From positions 62,001 to 126,000 of the forward strand of contig JAHLYQ010000041.1 in assembly GCA_025127975.1 (NCBI GenBank): a DNA stretch of 64,000 nucleotides, read 5' to 3'. Source of the DNA: Synechococcus sp. CS-1331. Its GTDB lineage: Bacteria; Cyanobacteriota; Cyanobacteriia; PCC-6307; Cyanobiaceae. Shown piece after piece: positions 36,545 to 45,221 of the stretch. Every line of letters begins with the position of its first letter. The first letter of the stretch is position 1. The position numbers were made by a program, and so were the translations under genes. The notes beneath the pieces are model-generated. The model was not told where the DNA came from. It was given only the letters and a program-made list of their open reading frames with translations, and searched no databases.

Positions 36545-37662
36545 CGATCGCCGCTTTCGTCGGGATCGGCAAGGGTTCGCCGCAGTCGCTCGCCGCATTG
36601 GGAAGCCAGCAGAGCTCGCGCTTGCTCTAGGGCATCTGCAAGGTTTTCGAAGCGACCGGCCAGCCAGAGGTAGGCCCCCAGATTCCAGAGCAGGGGCACA
36701 GCCAGGGGGCCTTCACCACCCAGGGCTGCTAGCGCCTGTTGCTGCCAGGTTTCTAGGTTTTCCCAGGCGATCTCTTCGCCGTTGAGGCCATGGTCTCGGG
36801 GGTGCAGAAGCAGTCGCTCCAGCGAGCCGTCGCGGACCCGGGCGGTGATGCCAGCCCGGCTTGTAGGCAGGTCGGTTGACCCCTCCAGGCCCTTCACCGT
36901 GAGCACCTCGGTTTCACCGGCGGCGGCCAGGGCCTCCCAGGCCCGTTTTTCGGTGGGGGGATGGACGAAGCCACTCACCAGTAGATGGTCGCCGCAGTGG
37001 GGGGTCCAGAGCAGTTCCAGGCTGGCCACGGGGGGGCGTTTGCCAATTTCATCGCGCACCGGCAGCAACCTTTCCGCAGCTGGGAAGTGGTCGGGCTGGT
37101 GGGTGAGGGCCAGGTGGTGGGCACTCAACCGTTGCTGCAGAGTTGCGAGGCTGAGCCCACGCCATTCAATGCCTAGGGCGGCGAACAGCTCTGCCAGGGT
37201 GACGCCGTATTTAATCGGCATCGGATCGCCGCCGTGGAGCACTACCGGGATCTCGGCGCTGGCCAGCACCAGGGCGAGCAGGGGCAGCAGGGGGGCGGTG
37301 CGGCTGCGGCCGTCGTAGGGCACGCCGAAGCAAATGGCCTGGCGGCCAGGGGTTTTTAACTTCGGGCCGTGGCTGCGGTAGCTGTCGAGCATGCCGCTCA
37401 ATTCGAGCGGCAGCGGCCGGCGAATCCGGTGGGCAATCAGGAAGGCTCCCAGCTGCGCATCGCTTGCCTGACCCTGAAGCATCAGGTCCATGGCCTCACG
37501 GGCCTCAGCGCGGCTCAGGCCCGTGCTGGTGTGCTCGCCGCTGCCCACCTTGGCAATAAGTTCGCGAAAGCGAGCCCGCTCGGGGCCGAGGGCGTTGAGG
37601 CGCTGCAGGCGCCTTGACCCCGCATCCGCCGCATGTGGTGCAGGCTGTAGCGGTTGCGACAC
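36541..37662 (-). CDS. TrpD2-like anthranilate phosphoribosyltransferase family protein
   Basis: A 373-residue protein of the glycosyl transferase family 3 / YbiB (TrpD2) type: STGLSRAEAREAMDLMLQGQASDAQLGAFLIAHRIR matches the N-terminal helical domain and GVPYDGRSRTAPLLPLLALVLA, VVLHGGDPMPIKYGVT the phosphate-binding part. Typical TrpD residues for anthranilate binding are not evident; YbiB relatives bind nucleic acid and lack TrpD activity. It starts with GTG. Its place between nrtA and nirA suggests nitrogen-linked expression, but no role is known. Confidence 0.8.
   Translation of the reverse strand: MSQPLQPAPHAADAGSRRLQRLNALGPERARFRELIAKVGSGEHTSTGLSRAEAREAMDLMLQGQASDAQLGAFLIAHRIRRPLPLELSGMLDSYRSHGPKLKTPGRQAICFGVPYDGRSRTAPLLPLLALVLASAEIPVVLHGGDPMPIKYGVTLAELFAALGIEWRGLSLATLQQRLSAHHLALTHQPDHFPAAERLLPVRDEIGKRPPVASLELLWTPHCGDHLLVSGFVHPPTEKRAWEALAAAGETEVLTVKGLEGSTDLPTSRAGITARVRDGSLERLLLHPRDHGLNGEEIAWENLETWQQQALAALGGEGPLAVPLLWNLGAYLWLAGRFENLADALEQARALLASQCGERLRRTLADPDESGDR
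37646..37661 (+). promoter_or_regulatory. Candidate NtcA-like site upstream of nirA
   Basis: TGTA, eight bases, then GACA differs by one base from the extended NtcA pattern TGTA-N8-TACA. About 21 bases downstream GACAAT could serve as -10 element, which is close to the spacing of class II NtcA promoters. The site lies at the very start of the TrpD2-like gene, transcribed the other way. Confidence 0.35.
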
Positions 37663-37682
37663 AGTAATAGACCCGCACTGCG

Positions 37683-37717
37683 GACAATTTCAATTGTCTC
37701 CCTGCGGGGAGTTTTTT
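37683..37717 (+). promoter_or_regulatory. Palindrome overlapping a terminator-like hairpin in the nirA leader
   Basis: A perfect inverted repeat with 7-base arms (GACAATT and AATTGTC, 37683-37698) abuts a hairpin CTCCC-TGCG-GGGAG (37698-37711) followed by six T residues (37712-37717). The second element has the form of an intrinsic terminator reading toward nirA. The two structures share base 37698 and cannot fully form together, as in attenuators. The palindrome could also be a protein operator at the promoter. Confidence 0.4.
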
Positions 37718-37836
37718 CCCCATTTCTGTTTTTCCAGCGGCGTAGCTCTCATCGGCGCTTGCTCGGATCCACCTTGCGGCTGTGTGGCGGCAGGGCGGGC
37801 ATGCCGAGGTTGTTCCGTGTTTCGAGAGTCCGCCCC

Positions 37837-39375
37837 ATGACGAGCCCCACCATTTCTGCGGCCAGCCAGCCGCCCCTCAGCAAGATCGAGCAGGCCAAGG
37901 CCGAGCTCTGCGGCCTCGAGCTGGAGCCCCGGCTTGCCGAAATGGGGCGTGAAGGCTGGGAATCACTCGATGAAGCCACGCTCACGATCCGGCTCAAGTG
38001 GCTGGGGATCTTCTTCAGGCCGGTGACCCCGGGGCGCTTCATGGTGCGGCTGCGTATCCCCAACGGCGTTGTTAGCGCCGAGCAGCTGGAGCTGCTGGCC
38101 GAGGCGATCGACCGTTGCGGCGAGCACGGTAGTGCCGACATCACCACCCGCCAGAACCTGCAGCTGCGGGGCCTGCTGCTGGAGGACATGGCGCCGCTGA
38201 TGGTGGCGCTGGAGACCATGGGGCTCACCAGCCGCCAGTCGGGCCACGACAACCCTCGCAACATCACCGGCAACCCGCTGGCGGGCATTGACCCAGAGGA
38301 GATCGTCGACACCCGCCCCCTGGTGGAGGCGATTCAGGCCGCCCTGCTGGGGCCGGCCGGTCCCCGCAACCTGCCGCGCAAGTTCAATGTGGCCGTGGGG
38401 GGCGCTCCAGATAGCTTCCTGCTGCACAACGACCTGGCCTTCCTGCCGGCCGAGCACAACGGTGAGCTGGGTTTCACGGTGCTGGTTGGGGGCTTCTTTT
38501 CAGCCCAGCGCAACGAGTTGGCGGTGCCCCTAGGCCTGTGGCTGCGGGCGGAGCAGCTGGCCGACTTCACCCTGGCGGTGTTGCATCACTACGAGCGCGC
38601 AGGCAATCGCCAGCAGCGCAATAAAAGCCGGCTGATGTATCTGATCGACCAGCTAGGCATTGACGTCTACCGGGCTGAGCTGGTTGAAGCCTTTGCCGAA
38701 CCCGTGCTCCCCCACGATGGCTCCCACCTGGTAAATCGTGCCCCCCGCTCGGGCCTGGGCGTCCATGCCCAGAAGCAGGCGGGACTTCACTGGGTGGGGT
38801 TGCATGTGCCCATGGGCCGGCTGGAGGCGGCTTCGATGTTGGAACTTGCCGGTTTGGCACGCACCTATGGCAGCGGCGAGCTGCGTCTCACCGAGGCCCA
38901 GAACGCCTTGATCGTTGATGTGCCCGGCGATCGCCTCGAGGCCCTGCTGGCCGAACCCCTGCTGCAGCGTTTCCGCCCCGACCCTTCGACCCTTCAGGCT
39001 GAAGCGGTGAGCTGCACCGGCAACGCCTACTGCAGCTTTGCTTTGATCCCTACCAAGGGCGTGGCCCAGCAGGTGCTCGAAGAGCTGGAGCAGCGCATCG
39101 AATTGCCTGAGGCGGTGCGAATGCACTGGACCGGCTGCCCCAATGCCTGCGGCCAGCCCTACATGGGTCAGATCGGGCTGATGGGGGCCAAGGCCCGCAA
39201 GGATGGGGAGATGGTGGAGGCGGCCAAGCTCTTTCTTGGCGGCTCCATGGGAGATGAGCCCAAGCTGGCTGAGCTGCACCACAAGGGCGTTCCCCTCAGT
39301 GACTTGCCGGATGTGCTGGAGCAGCTCTTGGTGGAGCACTTTGGAGCTCGCCGCCGCGAACAGGCAGCCAGCTGA
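37837..39375 (+). CDS. nirA: Ferredoxin-nitrite reductase NirA
   Basis: A 512-residue siroheme/[4Fe-4S] enzyme reducing nitrite to ammonium with six electrons from ferredoxin. The cluster and siroheme ligands are Cys393, Cys399, Cys434 and Cys438 (CTGNAYC and GCPNAC). The N-terminal part has HGSADITTRQNLQLRGL and NPRNITGNPLAGID, both siroheme-binding. The ATG at 37837 is favoured; ATG 37801 would add 12 residues. Followed by the chelatase-like gene and cobA, which supply siroheme. Confidence 0.96.
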   Translation: MTSPTISAASQPPLSKIEQAKAELCGLELEPRLAEMGREGWESLDEATLTIRLKWLGIFFRPVTPGRFMVRLRIPNGVVSAEQLELLAEAIDRCGEHGSADITTRQNLQLRGLLLEDMAPLMVALETMGLTSRQSGHDNPRNITGNPLAGIDPEEIVDTRPLVEAIQAALLGPAGPRNLPRKFNVAVGGAPDSFLLHNDLAFLPAEHNGELGFTVLVGGFFSAQRNELAVPLGLWLRAEQLADFTLAVLHHYERAGNRQQRNKSRLMYLIDQLGIDVYRAELVEAFAEPVLPHDGSHLVNRAPRSGLGVHAQKQAGLHWVGLHVPMGRLEAASMLELAGLARTYGSGELRLTEAQNALIVDVPGDRLEALLAEPLLQRFRPDPSTLQAEAVSCTGNAYCSFALIPTKGVAQQVLEELEQRIELPEAVRMHWTGCPNACGQPYMGQIGLMGAKARKDGEMVEAAKLFLGGSMGDEPKLAELHHKGVPLSDLPDVLEQLLVEHFGARRREQAAS

Positions 39376-39475
39376 TCAGGGTGGTGGTGGTAAGAACACC
39401 AGCGGGCTGGAATCCAGTGGTTACCTACCCAGCACACCTCGCGAGCTGATCGCCCTGGCCCCTGAGCCCCAACTA

Positions 39476-40777
39476 ATGCCGGTGGATCTGCCACCGATTG
39501 GCTGCGCGGATCGCTGGCCCTGGCTGCAAAGGCTGCGCCACCAGCCTGAGCTGGTTGCCGAACCCTGGCTGGCGGCGCTGGAGGCTGGAGTTCTGGGGGC
39601 AGACCAGGATCTTTTGGCCGTCCTGGCGGAGCGCCTGGATCCTCCGGCCCAGTTGCGAATGTTGCGCTGGTGGCGCCAGCAGGCCAAGCCCGATCCCGGT
39701 CTGCCATCCCAGGTGCTGCGTCACCGGGATGGGGCGAGTGCCGTCTGGTTGCTGGAGCAGCTGGCCGCTGGCCCGGCTGCCCTTGCTGCGGAGTTGCCCC
39801 CCGCCGTGGCGGCGGCCCTGCTTCCCTTGCTGGGTCACCAGCGCCAGCGTCAGGCCTGGCCGGTGCTGCAGGCCTGGTTGCAGGCGCCGATTGCCAGGCA
39901 CCTGCGGCGCTCAGCGCTGGAGGGGGTGGCCCGGGGCCTGTCGGTGTGGCCCCGGGCCCAGCTGCTGGTTGAGCTCAGCGCCCTCGCCGCCGACCTAGAT
40001 AGCCAGCTGGCGGCTACAGCGGTGGATCTGCTGGCCCGCTTGCCCGGCGCCCGCCGCGCCCTGGTGCCCCTGGGCCTTCGCCAGCTGGATCCCCAGGTGG
40101 CGGAGCGCCTTCGTCGCCGCCTCGCGGCCATCCCCGCCCGGCCCCTGTTGCTGGTGGTGCATGGCCGCATGGGCGGGGAGCTGCCGGCTGAGCTGGTCGC
40201 CCTGGCTGCCGAGCTGGAGCAGCGCCGCGGCGCGCCCGTGCGCTTGCAGGCCCTCAGCGCTTTGGCGCCGCCGGCGCCCCAGGAACTGCTGCAGGGCGAC
40301 CTGGGCGATCAGCAGCTCACCCTGGTGCCCTTGCTGCTGCTGCCGGGTGGCCATGTGCGCCACGACCTGCCGGCGATCGCGCGCTATTGGGCTGGGTTTG
40401 CGCGGGTGCAGCGCATCCCCTTTCTGGGGGCCTGGCCCCGCTGGCAGGCGGCGCTGGCTGTGGAGCTGGCGGGGTTGGGCCCCAGGGATTCCCAGGGCTC
40501 CGCTGCGCCCCTGCTGCTGCACCATCCCCTCGAGGGCCCCCTGGCAGGGCGATATCTGGCCACCCTGGAACGGCGCACCGGTTGCCGTTGTCTGGCCACT
40601 CCATACAGTGCAGAGCACCTCGCCGAGCTGCAGCTGACCCTCTCCGCACCGGCGCTGCCCCTGGTTCTGGCGGCCAATCGGCTCACCGACCAGCTTGCCG
40701 ATCAGGTGGGTCCGCCGCTGCTGCAAAGGCCGCTCCTGCACCAGCTGCTGCTGAGCGAACTGGAGGCCCTGCCATGA
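39476..40777 (+). CDS. CbiX-like sirohydrochlorin chelatase with N-terminal helical-repeat extension
   Basis: A 433-residue protein. Residues 1-225 are a helical, HEAT-like region of repeated Leu/Ala-rich pairs. From about residue 227 a CbiX-type domain begins with PLLLVVHGRMGGELPAELVALAAELEQRRGAPV (metal-binding His in VVHG) and continues LTLVPLLLLPGGHVRHDLPAIA with the second His. The remainder is a weaker second half-repeat. Its place between nirA and cobA, overlapping cobA by 4 bases, suggests it inserts iron into sirohydrochlorin to make siroheme for NirA. The helical extension is unusual for CbiX. ATG at 39476 is the only good start after nirA. Confidence 0.78.
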   Translation: MPVDLPPIGCADRWPWLQRLRHQPELVAEPWLAALEAGVLGADQDLLAVLAERLDPPAQLRMLRWWRQQAKPDPGLPSQVLRHRDGASAVWLLEQLAAGPAALAAELPPAVAAALLPLLGHQRQRQAWPVLQAWLQAPIARHLRRSALEGVARGLSVWPRAQLLVELSALAADLDSQLAATAVDLLARLPGARRALVPLGLRQLDPQVAERLRRRLAAIPARPLLLVVHGRMGGELPAELVALAAELEQRRGAPVRLQALSALAPPAPQELLQGDLGDQQLTLVPLLLLPGGHVRHDLPAIARYWAGFARVQRIPFLGAWPRWQAALAVELAGLGPRDSQGSAAPLLLHHPLEGPLAGRYLATLERRTGCRCLATPYSAEHLAELQLTLSAPALPLVLAANRLTDQLADQVGPPLLQRPLLHQLLLSELEALP

Positions 40778-41580
40778 GTGCCGCCCCCCAGCCCGGCACT
40801 GTCCCCCAGCCCGGCACCGTGTATCTGGTGGGGGCGGGTCCGGGCGACCCCGAGCTGCTCACCCTCAAGGCCCATCGCCTGCTGCAGCAGTGCGATGCCC
40901 TCGTCTACGACTCCCTGGTGCCCAAGGCCCTGCTGGATCTGGTGCCGGCGGGCTGTGAGCACCGCTTCGTGGGCAAGCGCCGCGGCCACCATTCGGTGCC
41001 CCAGCCCAGTACCAATGCGGTGCTGGTGGAGCTGGCCGGCCGCTGCCGCTTGATCGTGCGGCTCAAGGGCGGCGATCCCTTTCTGTTTGGCCGGGGCGGC
41101 GAGGAGGCGGCCCATCTGGCGGCCCGGGGCATCCCGGTGCAGGTGGTGCCCGGCGTGACGGCGGGCATCGCGGCGCCTGCCTACGCCGGCATTCCGGTGA
41201 CCCACCGGCGGGCCGGCTCCAGCGTCACCTTTGTGACCGGCCATGAGGAGATCGACAAGCAGCGTCCGGGGGTCGACTGGCGGGGCCTGGCCCGCTGCAG
41301 CGACGGCCTGGTGATCTACATGGGCCTGCACAACCTGCGCCGCATCGCCGAGGAATTGATGCTGGGGGGCCTGGCCGCTGACACGCCGGCGGCGGTGATC
41401 CAGCAGGGCACGGTGGTGGGCCAGCGCCTGTTGCTCAGCCCCCTGGGCGAACTGGCCGACCGGGCCGGCGAGCAGAATTTCGCCTCCCCCTCGATCGTGC
41501 TGGTGGGCCCGGTGGTGGCCCAGCGGGTGGCCGCCTGCAGTCCCGCTCCAGCTGCCGTGGAGATGCCGATTCCCTTTTGA
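40774..41580 (+). CDS. cobA: Uroporphyrinogen-III C-methyltransferase
   Basis: A 268-residue SAM-dependent SUMT that doubly methylates uroporphyrinogen III to precorrin-2, the entry to siroheme and cobalamin. Family motifs are VYLVGAGPGDPELLTLKA, VRLKGGDPFLFGRGGEE, VVPGVTAGIAAPAYAGIPVTHR and FVTGHE. It is a stand-alone methyltransferase without the CysG dehydrogenase part. ATGA overlap with the chelatase gene and a GGAGG site; last gene of the nirA operon, followed by a hairpin. Confidence 0.94.
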   Translation: MSAAPQPGTVPQPGTVYLVGAGPGDPELLTLKAHRLLQQCDALVYDSLVPKALLDLVPAGCEHRFVGKRRGHHSVPQPSTNAVLVELAGRCRLIVRLKGGDPFLFGRGGEEAAHLAARGIPVQVVPGVTAGIAAPAYAGIPVTHRRAGSSVTFVTGHEEIDKQRPGVDWRGLARCSDGLVIYMGLHNLRRIAEELMLGGLAADTPAAVIQQGTVVGQRLLLSPLGELADRAGEQNFASPSIVLVGPVVAQRVAACSPAPAAVEMPIPF

Positions 41581-41583
41581 GGG

Positions 41584-41613
41584 GCAGGCTCTGCTTTGAG
41601 GAGCAGGCCCTGC
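41584..41613 (+). terminator. Hairpin after cobA
   Basis: Twelve-base arms with one mismatch and one G-T pair around a six-base loop begin 4 bases after the cobA stop. There is no T-run, so it may stop transcription weakly or stabilise the 3' end. The arms also form an imperfect direct repeat of 17 bases. Confidence 0.5.
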
Positions 41614-41729
41614 GGGTCACTAGCGAAACTGGCCCGTGGTTCGGCGGTTTCAGTAGTGGTTGAAACGGTTGGTTGGTCGGATTGTTCGTTTCACTGAGGC
41701 TTCACAAGCCAGCCTCCGTGCCGGACCTA

Positions 41730-42236
41730 ATGACTGCGTTCATGCCCAAACCGGCGCCGATGTTTGAATTGATCCCCTACGAGAAGTTCCGAGATACCCC
41801 GGCGGTGCGCTTTTTTGACATCACCGTCGCCGCATCGAATGCCCGCGACCTGGTGATTCATGCCGGCCCGGCCATCAGCCCCCCTGACGAGGAGAAGACT
41901 GGCGCCTGGCAGTTTTATCTGCACCCCCACCAGGAGGACAACCTGCTGGCCCTCCATGGCGGCCGCACTTTCTACTTGGTGAATCTCGGCTGGAATTACC
42001 CGTATCACATTGTTCGCCTAGAAACCGGCGGCGACATCCTGCGCATTCCTCCGGGCACCTTCCACCGCTCCGTTTCCGACCCGGATGGCTCGGTGGTGCT
42101 CAACCAGGCCGTGCGCGAGGAGGGTGCCAGCGTGTTGCGGGAATTCCGCGTCTACAACAGCCGCCGCATCCCGCGCCTGTTTGCCGCCACCTTCAAAACG
42201 GCGCCCCTGCCCAAGTTGCACGGGGTGAGCTGGTAG
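41730..42236 (+). CDS. Cupin-like conserved hypothetical protein
   Basis: A protein of about 168 residues. WQFYLHPHQEDNLLALHGGRTFYLVNLGW and GDILRIPPGTFHRSVSDPDGSVVLNQAV have the shape of the two cupin motifs, with His, His and Glu in the first and His in the second as likely metal ligands. No specific family is recognised. The start may be ATG 41730 or 41742; an earlier TTG/GTG frame is open to 41673. It converges on the DUF2126 gene with 2 bases between stops. Confidence 0.68.
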   Translation: MTAFMPKPAPMFELIPYEKFRDTPAVRFFDITVAASNARDLVIHAGPAISPPDEEKTGAWQFYLHPHQEDNLLALHGGRTFYLVNLGWNYPYHIVRLETGGDILRIPPGTFHRSVSDPDGSVVLNQAVREEGASVLREFRVYNSRRIPRLFAATFKTAPLPKLHGVSW

Positions 42237-42238
42237 CC

Positions 42239-44341
42239 CTAGAGGCGCAGATCGAGGCTGCAGGAGCCCGGCTCTGGGCCGCGCAGGCTTGGCCCCTTAC
42301 GCCTGGGCCCCCCGGGCTCGACGGCGATGGGCCCAAAGCCCTGCTCCTCCTGCTCCAGGCGCCAGGCCTGCAGCCTGGTGCCACTGGCGGCATCGCTCAG
42401 TTCCAGCTCGAGCGGCACATCCTCTGGCAGGCAGGGATGCAGGCAGGGGAATAGGGCCTCCTGGCGGTAGCGCACGGCCAGCGGCCCCTGCTCCTCTGGC
42501 GCTGGCAGGGGCACGGCTCTGCCCTGCAGTTCCAGCCGGAAGCGGCGGCGGAAGTCGGGGCTGGTGATCATTTCGAAGCGCCGCAGGGAGCTGTCCACGA
42601 AGCGGCTGGTGCTGCCCCCCTCCACCGGCGTGTCGCAGAGCAGGGGCCAGGGTTCGAGGGCTTGGCGGATCGTCAGCTCTGCAGCCCCCTCCTGCCAGTG
42701 CAGCAGCTGGGGGAAGCGCCACTGCCAGATCTCCGCAAAGGGTTTCGGATCAAGCTGGAGGCCGTCAGCAGCGAGCTCGGCCAGCACCTGCTCCAGATCG
42801 CTCCAGAGCTGGCTGGGGAGTAGGAGCTGGTCGTGCAGGGCTGGGCCCCAGTCACGCAGTTGGCTGGGGCGATGGGCGGGCTCCAGCAGATGCACGGCCA
42901 GGGCGCGCCAGAGCAGGGCGACGGCGTTGGTCCAGCCGGGCTCAGGCAAGGACTCCAGGGCCCGAAATTCCAGCAGTCCCTGGCAGCCGGCGGCCCAGGC
43001 CGGGTTCCAGAACTTGTCGAGGCTGATCTCGCTGCGGTGGGTGTTGCCGCTGCGGTCGGCGTGCAGGTGGCGCAGGGTTTCGCCGATCGCCACCCGCTGG
43101 TCCCCCGGGGGCAGGTGCTCGAGGGCCCGGTGGGCCAGTTCCAGGTCCAGCGGGCTGGCTGAGCCCTCATCGGTTCGGGGTGCCTGGGAAGCCGGGCCGA
43201 CGCTGCGGCCGCTGAACAGATAGGCCAGGCATGGGTGGTGCTGCCAGTAGCGCAGGATTCCCACCAGCCAGGCTGGTCGGGCAAAGAAGGGGTTGGTCTC
43301 CAAGCTCGGCCCCCCCAGCAGCAGGTGGTTGCCGCCGCCGGTGCCCTCGCGGCGCCCGCCCTGCTCACGCCAACAGCGCAGGCCTACGGCCGCGGCGGCC
43401 TGCTCCAGCAGCAGGATCCACTCGGCATAGTCCTGCCAGCTGGGGCACACCGGCAGGTTCACCTCCAGCACGCCGGGGTCGGCCGTCAGGCCCAGCACCT
43501 GCCAGTGGCCGCTGCAGTCCACCGGCAGCACGCCGCTGAGCTCCGGCCGCTGCCAGGCGCTGCTGTGCCGGGCGATCAGCTCCAGCAGCTGTTCCAGGGG
43601 CTCCCGGGCCAGGGGTGGCAGGAACAGCCCCCAGCCCTCCCGATCGAGCTCCAGGGTGAGCACCTGGCGCAGGCCCTGCTCAGGGAAGTGCTGCAGGGGT
43701 AGGCGCAGCCCGGCCGGGCCCTGGGCCGCGCTGAGCTGGCGCAGGGGCTTGGCCAGCGGCCAGTTGAGCGAATGCCAGCGGCCCTGCTCGCAGCTCAGTG
43801 GTATGGCCCAAATTCGCCGATCGGCCTGGAGGGGGTCCCTCAGGGCCAGGGGGTGCAGGCGGATGCCGAGCCCCTCGCCGAGTTTCGCCAAAAATTTCAG
43901 CGCCTGGCTTTTTCTGGGCACCGCGGCTGGGTTCGGGCTAGGCCAGAGCGCCAGGGGGTCGCCGTCGCCGCCGCGGATCAGCCGTAGGGCCCAGCGGGGA
44001 TTGACTTCGCCGTCGTAGCGCTTGCCGGGGCAGTAGAGCAGGGTGCTGTCGGGCCAGGCCCGACGTTGCAGCTCCTTGGCCAGGGCCCTGGCATAGCCGA
44101 GCTTGGTGGGGCCATCGGCGGCCACGCTCCACTCCGCCCCATCCGGTTCGAGGGGCACCAAGGTTGGCTCCCCACCCATGGTGAGCTGCACGCCGGCCTG
44201 GCGCAGGCGTTGTTCGATTACCTCGGCAGGTCCTGGGATGACCTCAGCAGGACCTGGGATCGCTTCAGACACGGCTGGCTCGGGCTCAGAGGGGATGGGG
44301 AACCTCAGGGGCCACGGTCGACTCATTGATGGTCGACTCAT
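42239..44341 (-). CDS. DUF2126 protein of the ATP-grasp/alpha-E/transglutaminase system
   Basis: A 700-residue DUF2126 protein. Conserved blocks are LTMGGEPTLVPLEPDGAEW near the N-terminus, GGGNHLLLGGPSLETNPFFARP in the middle, and EISLDKFWNP with RFVDSSLRRFEMITS further on; the Gly-rich central block suggests a glutamine-synthetase- or amidoligase-like active site, but no activity is proven. In many bacteria DUF2126 is fused to the transglutaminase-like protein; here it is separate and overlaps that gene by 56 bases. Two 21-base repeats encode IPGPAEV twice (residues 28-41). Start is ATG 44341 or 44326, both made by a tandem repeat. Last gene of the four-gene operon. Confidence 0.82.
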   Translation of the reverse strand: MSRPSMSRPWPLRFPIPSEPEPAVSEAIPGPAEVIPGPAEVIEQRLRQAGVQLTMGGEPTLVPLEPDGAEWSVAADGPTKLGYARALAKELQRRAWPDSTLLYCPGKRYDGEVNPRWALRLIRGGDGDPLALWPSPNPAAVPRKSQALKFLAKLGEGLGIRLHPLALRDPLQADRRIWAIPLSCEQGRWHSLNWPLAKPLRQLSAAQGPAGLRLPLQHFPEQGLRQVLTLELDREGWGLFLPPLAREPLEQLLELIARHSSAWQRPELSGVLPVDCSGHWQVLGLTADPGVLEVNLPVCPSWQDYAEWILLLEQAAAAVGLRCWREQGGRREGTGGGNHLLLGGPSLETNPFFARPAWLVGILRYWQHHPCLAYLFSGRSVGPASQAPRTDEGSASPLDLELAHRALEHLPPGDQRVAIGETLRHLHADRSGNTHRSEISLDKFWNPAWAAGCQGLLEFRALESLPEPGWTNAVALLWRALAVHLLEPAHRPSQLRDWGPALHDQLLLPSQLWSDLEQVLAELAADGLQLDPKPFAEIWQWRFPQLLHWQEGAAELTIRQALEPWPLLCDTPVEGGSTSRFVDSSLRRFEMITSPDFRRRFRLELQGRAVPLPAPEEQGPLAVRYRQEALFPCLHPCLPEDVPLELELSDAASGTRLQAWRLEQEEQGFGPIAVEPGGPRRKGPSLRGPEPGSCSLDLRL
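44219..44260. repeat. Two 21-base tandem repeats in the DUF2126 gene
   Basis: Two adjacent 21-base units differing at a few positions encode IPGPAEV twice in a linker near the N-terminus. Length is a multiple of three, so copy-number change would keep the frame. Confidence 0.7.
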
Positions 44342-45221
44342 GAATCGTCGACTCCTGGATTGCTGGCTGCAGGATTTCGGCTGCGATGCTCCAGCCCATC
44401 GTGCTTTCCACGCCGTTGGGGCCGGAGAAGCTGCCGGTGACCGCCGCCGTCAGCTCCGGCTTGGAGGAGGTGGCCAGGGGGATGTAGCGGTCGTCGATGA
44501 TGCCGCTGCCGCTCGGGTCAAAGCCCCGCCAGCCGGCGCCGGGGAGGTAGACCTCGGCCCAGGCATGCAGGTCGTAAATCTCGGGTTTCGGTTCCACCAG
44601 GTGGTAACCGCTGACAAAACGGGCCGGCAGGCCGACGCAGCGGCAGGCCTCGACCATCAACATCGCCAGGTCGCGGCAGGAGCCCACCCGCTCCTTGAGG
44701 GTCCTGCCTGCGGGCCAGGCCGGACCGATGTGTCTCTGGGTGTACTTGACCCGGTCTTGGATGATCTCAACCAGCTGCTGCAGGAACATCAGGGCCCGCT
44801 GATCGCTGCCCATCAGCGCCTCCTGGGCCACGTCCACCGCGGCTGGATCGTGCTGGCCATTGGGCAGCCAGCCCTCCAGGCTGCCGGCCAGATCCCCGTT
44901 GAGGTGGCCCACTGGGTATGGCAGCAGCGGTTCGTTGCCCTCCAGGCAGGCCTGCAGTAGGGGGGGCGTTTCGGTTTCCACCAGGCTGCTGGCCTGCACG
45001 CTGAAGGCTTCGCAGGGTCCGTTGAAGCGGGCCCGGATGATCTCATCGCCGCTGGCTGCCACCAGGGGGTACTGGCGTCCGGGCTGGGGGCTGATCGTCA
45101 GCTGGAAATCCAGCAGCCGCTGGAACCCCTGCCCCCTGGGTTTGAGGCAGAAGCGGTGGGGGCCAAGCAGCACGGGTGCGCTGTAGCTGTAGGTGAAGGT
45201 GTGGATTACGCGGGCACGCAT
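44286..45221 (-). CDS. Transglutaminase-like protease family protein
   Basis: A 311-residue protein. The N-terminal bacterial transglutaminase-like beta domain (VIHTFTYSYSAPVLLGPHRFCLKPR) precedes the papain-like catalytic core with Cys182 (VGSCRDLAMLMVEACR), His219 (YDLHAWAEVYLPG) and Asp235 (GFDPSGSG), a complete triad. Family members are presumed peptidases or amide-forming enzymes. The C-terminal tail ends in three five-residue repeats (roughly I-x-E-S-T) encoded by 15-base units that also carry the DUF2126 start codons. It overlaps alpha-E by 16 bases. Confidence 0.88.
   Translation of the reverse strand: MRARVIHTFTYSYSAPVLLGPHRFCLKPRGQGFQRLLDFQLTISPQPGRQYPLVAASGDEIIRARFNGPCEAFSVQASSLVETETPPLLQACLEGNEPLLPYPVGHLNGDLAGSLEGWLPNGQHDPAAVDVAQEALMGSDQRALMFLQQLVEIIQDRVKYTQRHIGPAWPAGRTLKERVGSCRDLAMLMVEACRCVGLPARFVSGYHLVEPKPEIYDLHAWAEVYLPGAGWRGFDPSGSGIIDDRYIPLATSSKPELTAAVTGSFSGPNGVESTMGWSIAAEILQPAIQESTIHESTINESTVAPEVPHPL
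44316..44360. repeat. Three 15-base tandem repeats at a stop/start junction
   Basis: Units at 44316-44330, 44331-44345 and 44346-44360 share GTCGACTC. On the minus strand they encode the C-terminal E-S-T repeats of the transglutaminase-like protein and, in another frame, MSRPS-MSRPW, the start of DUF2126. The repeat thus duplicates the start codon of the next gene. Confidence 0.75.
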
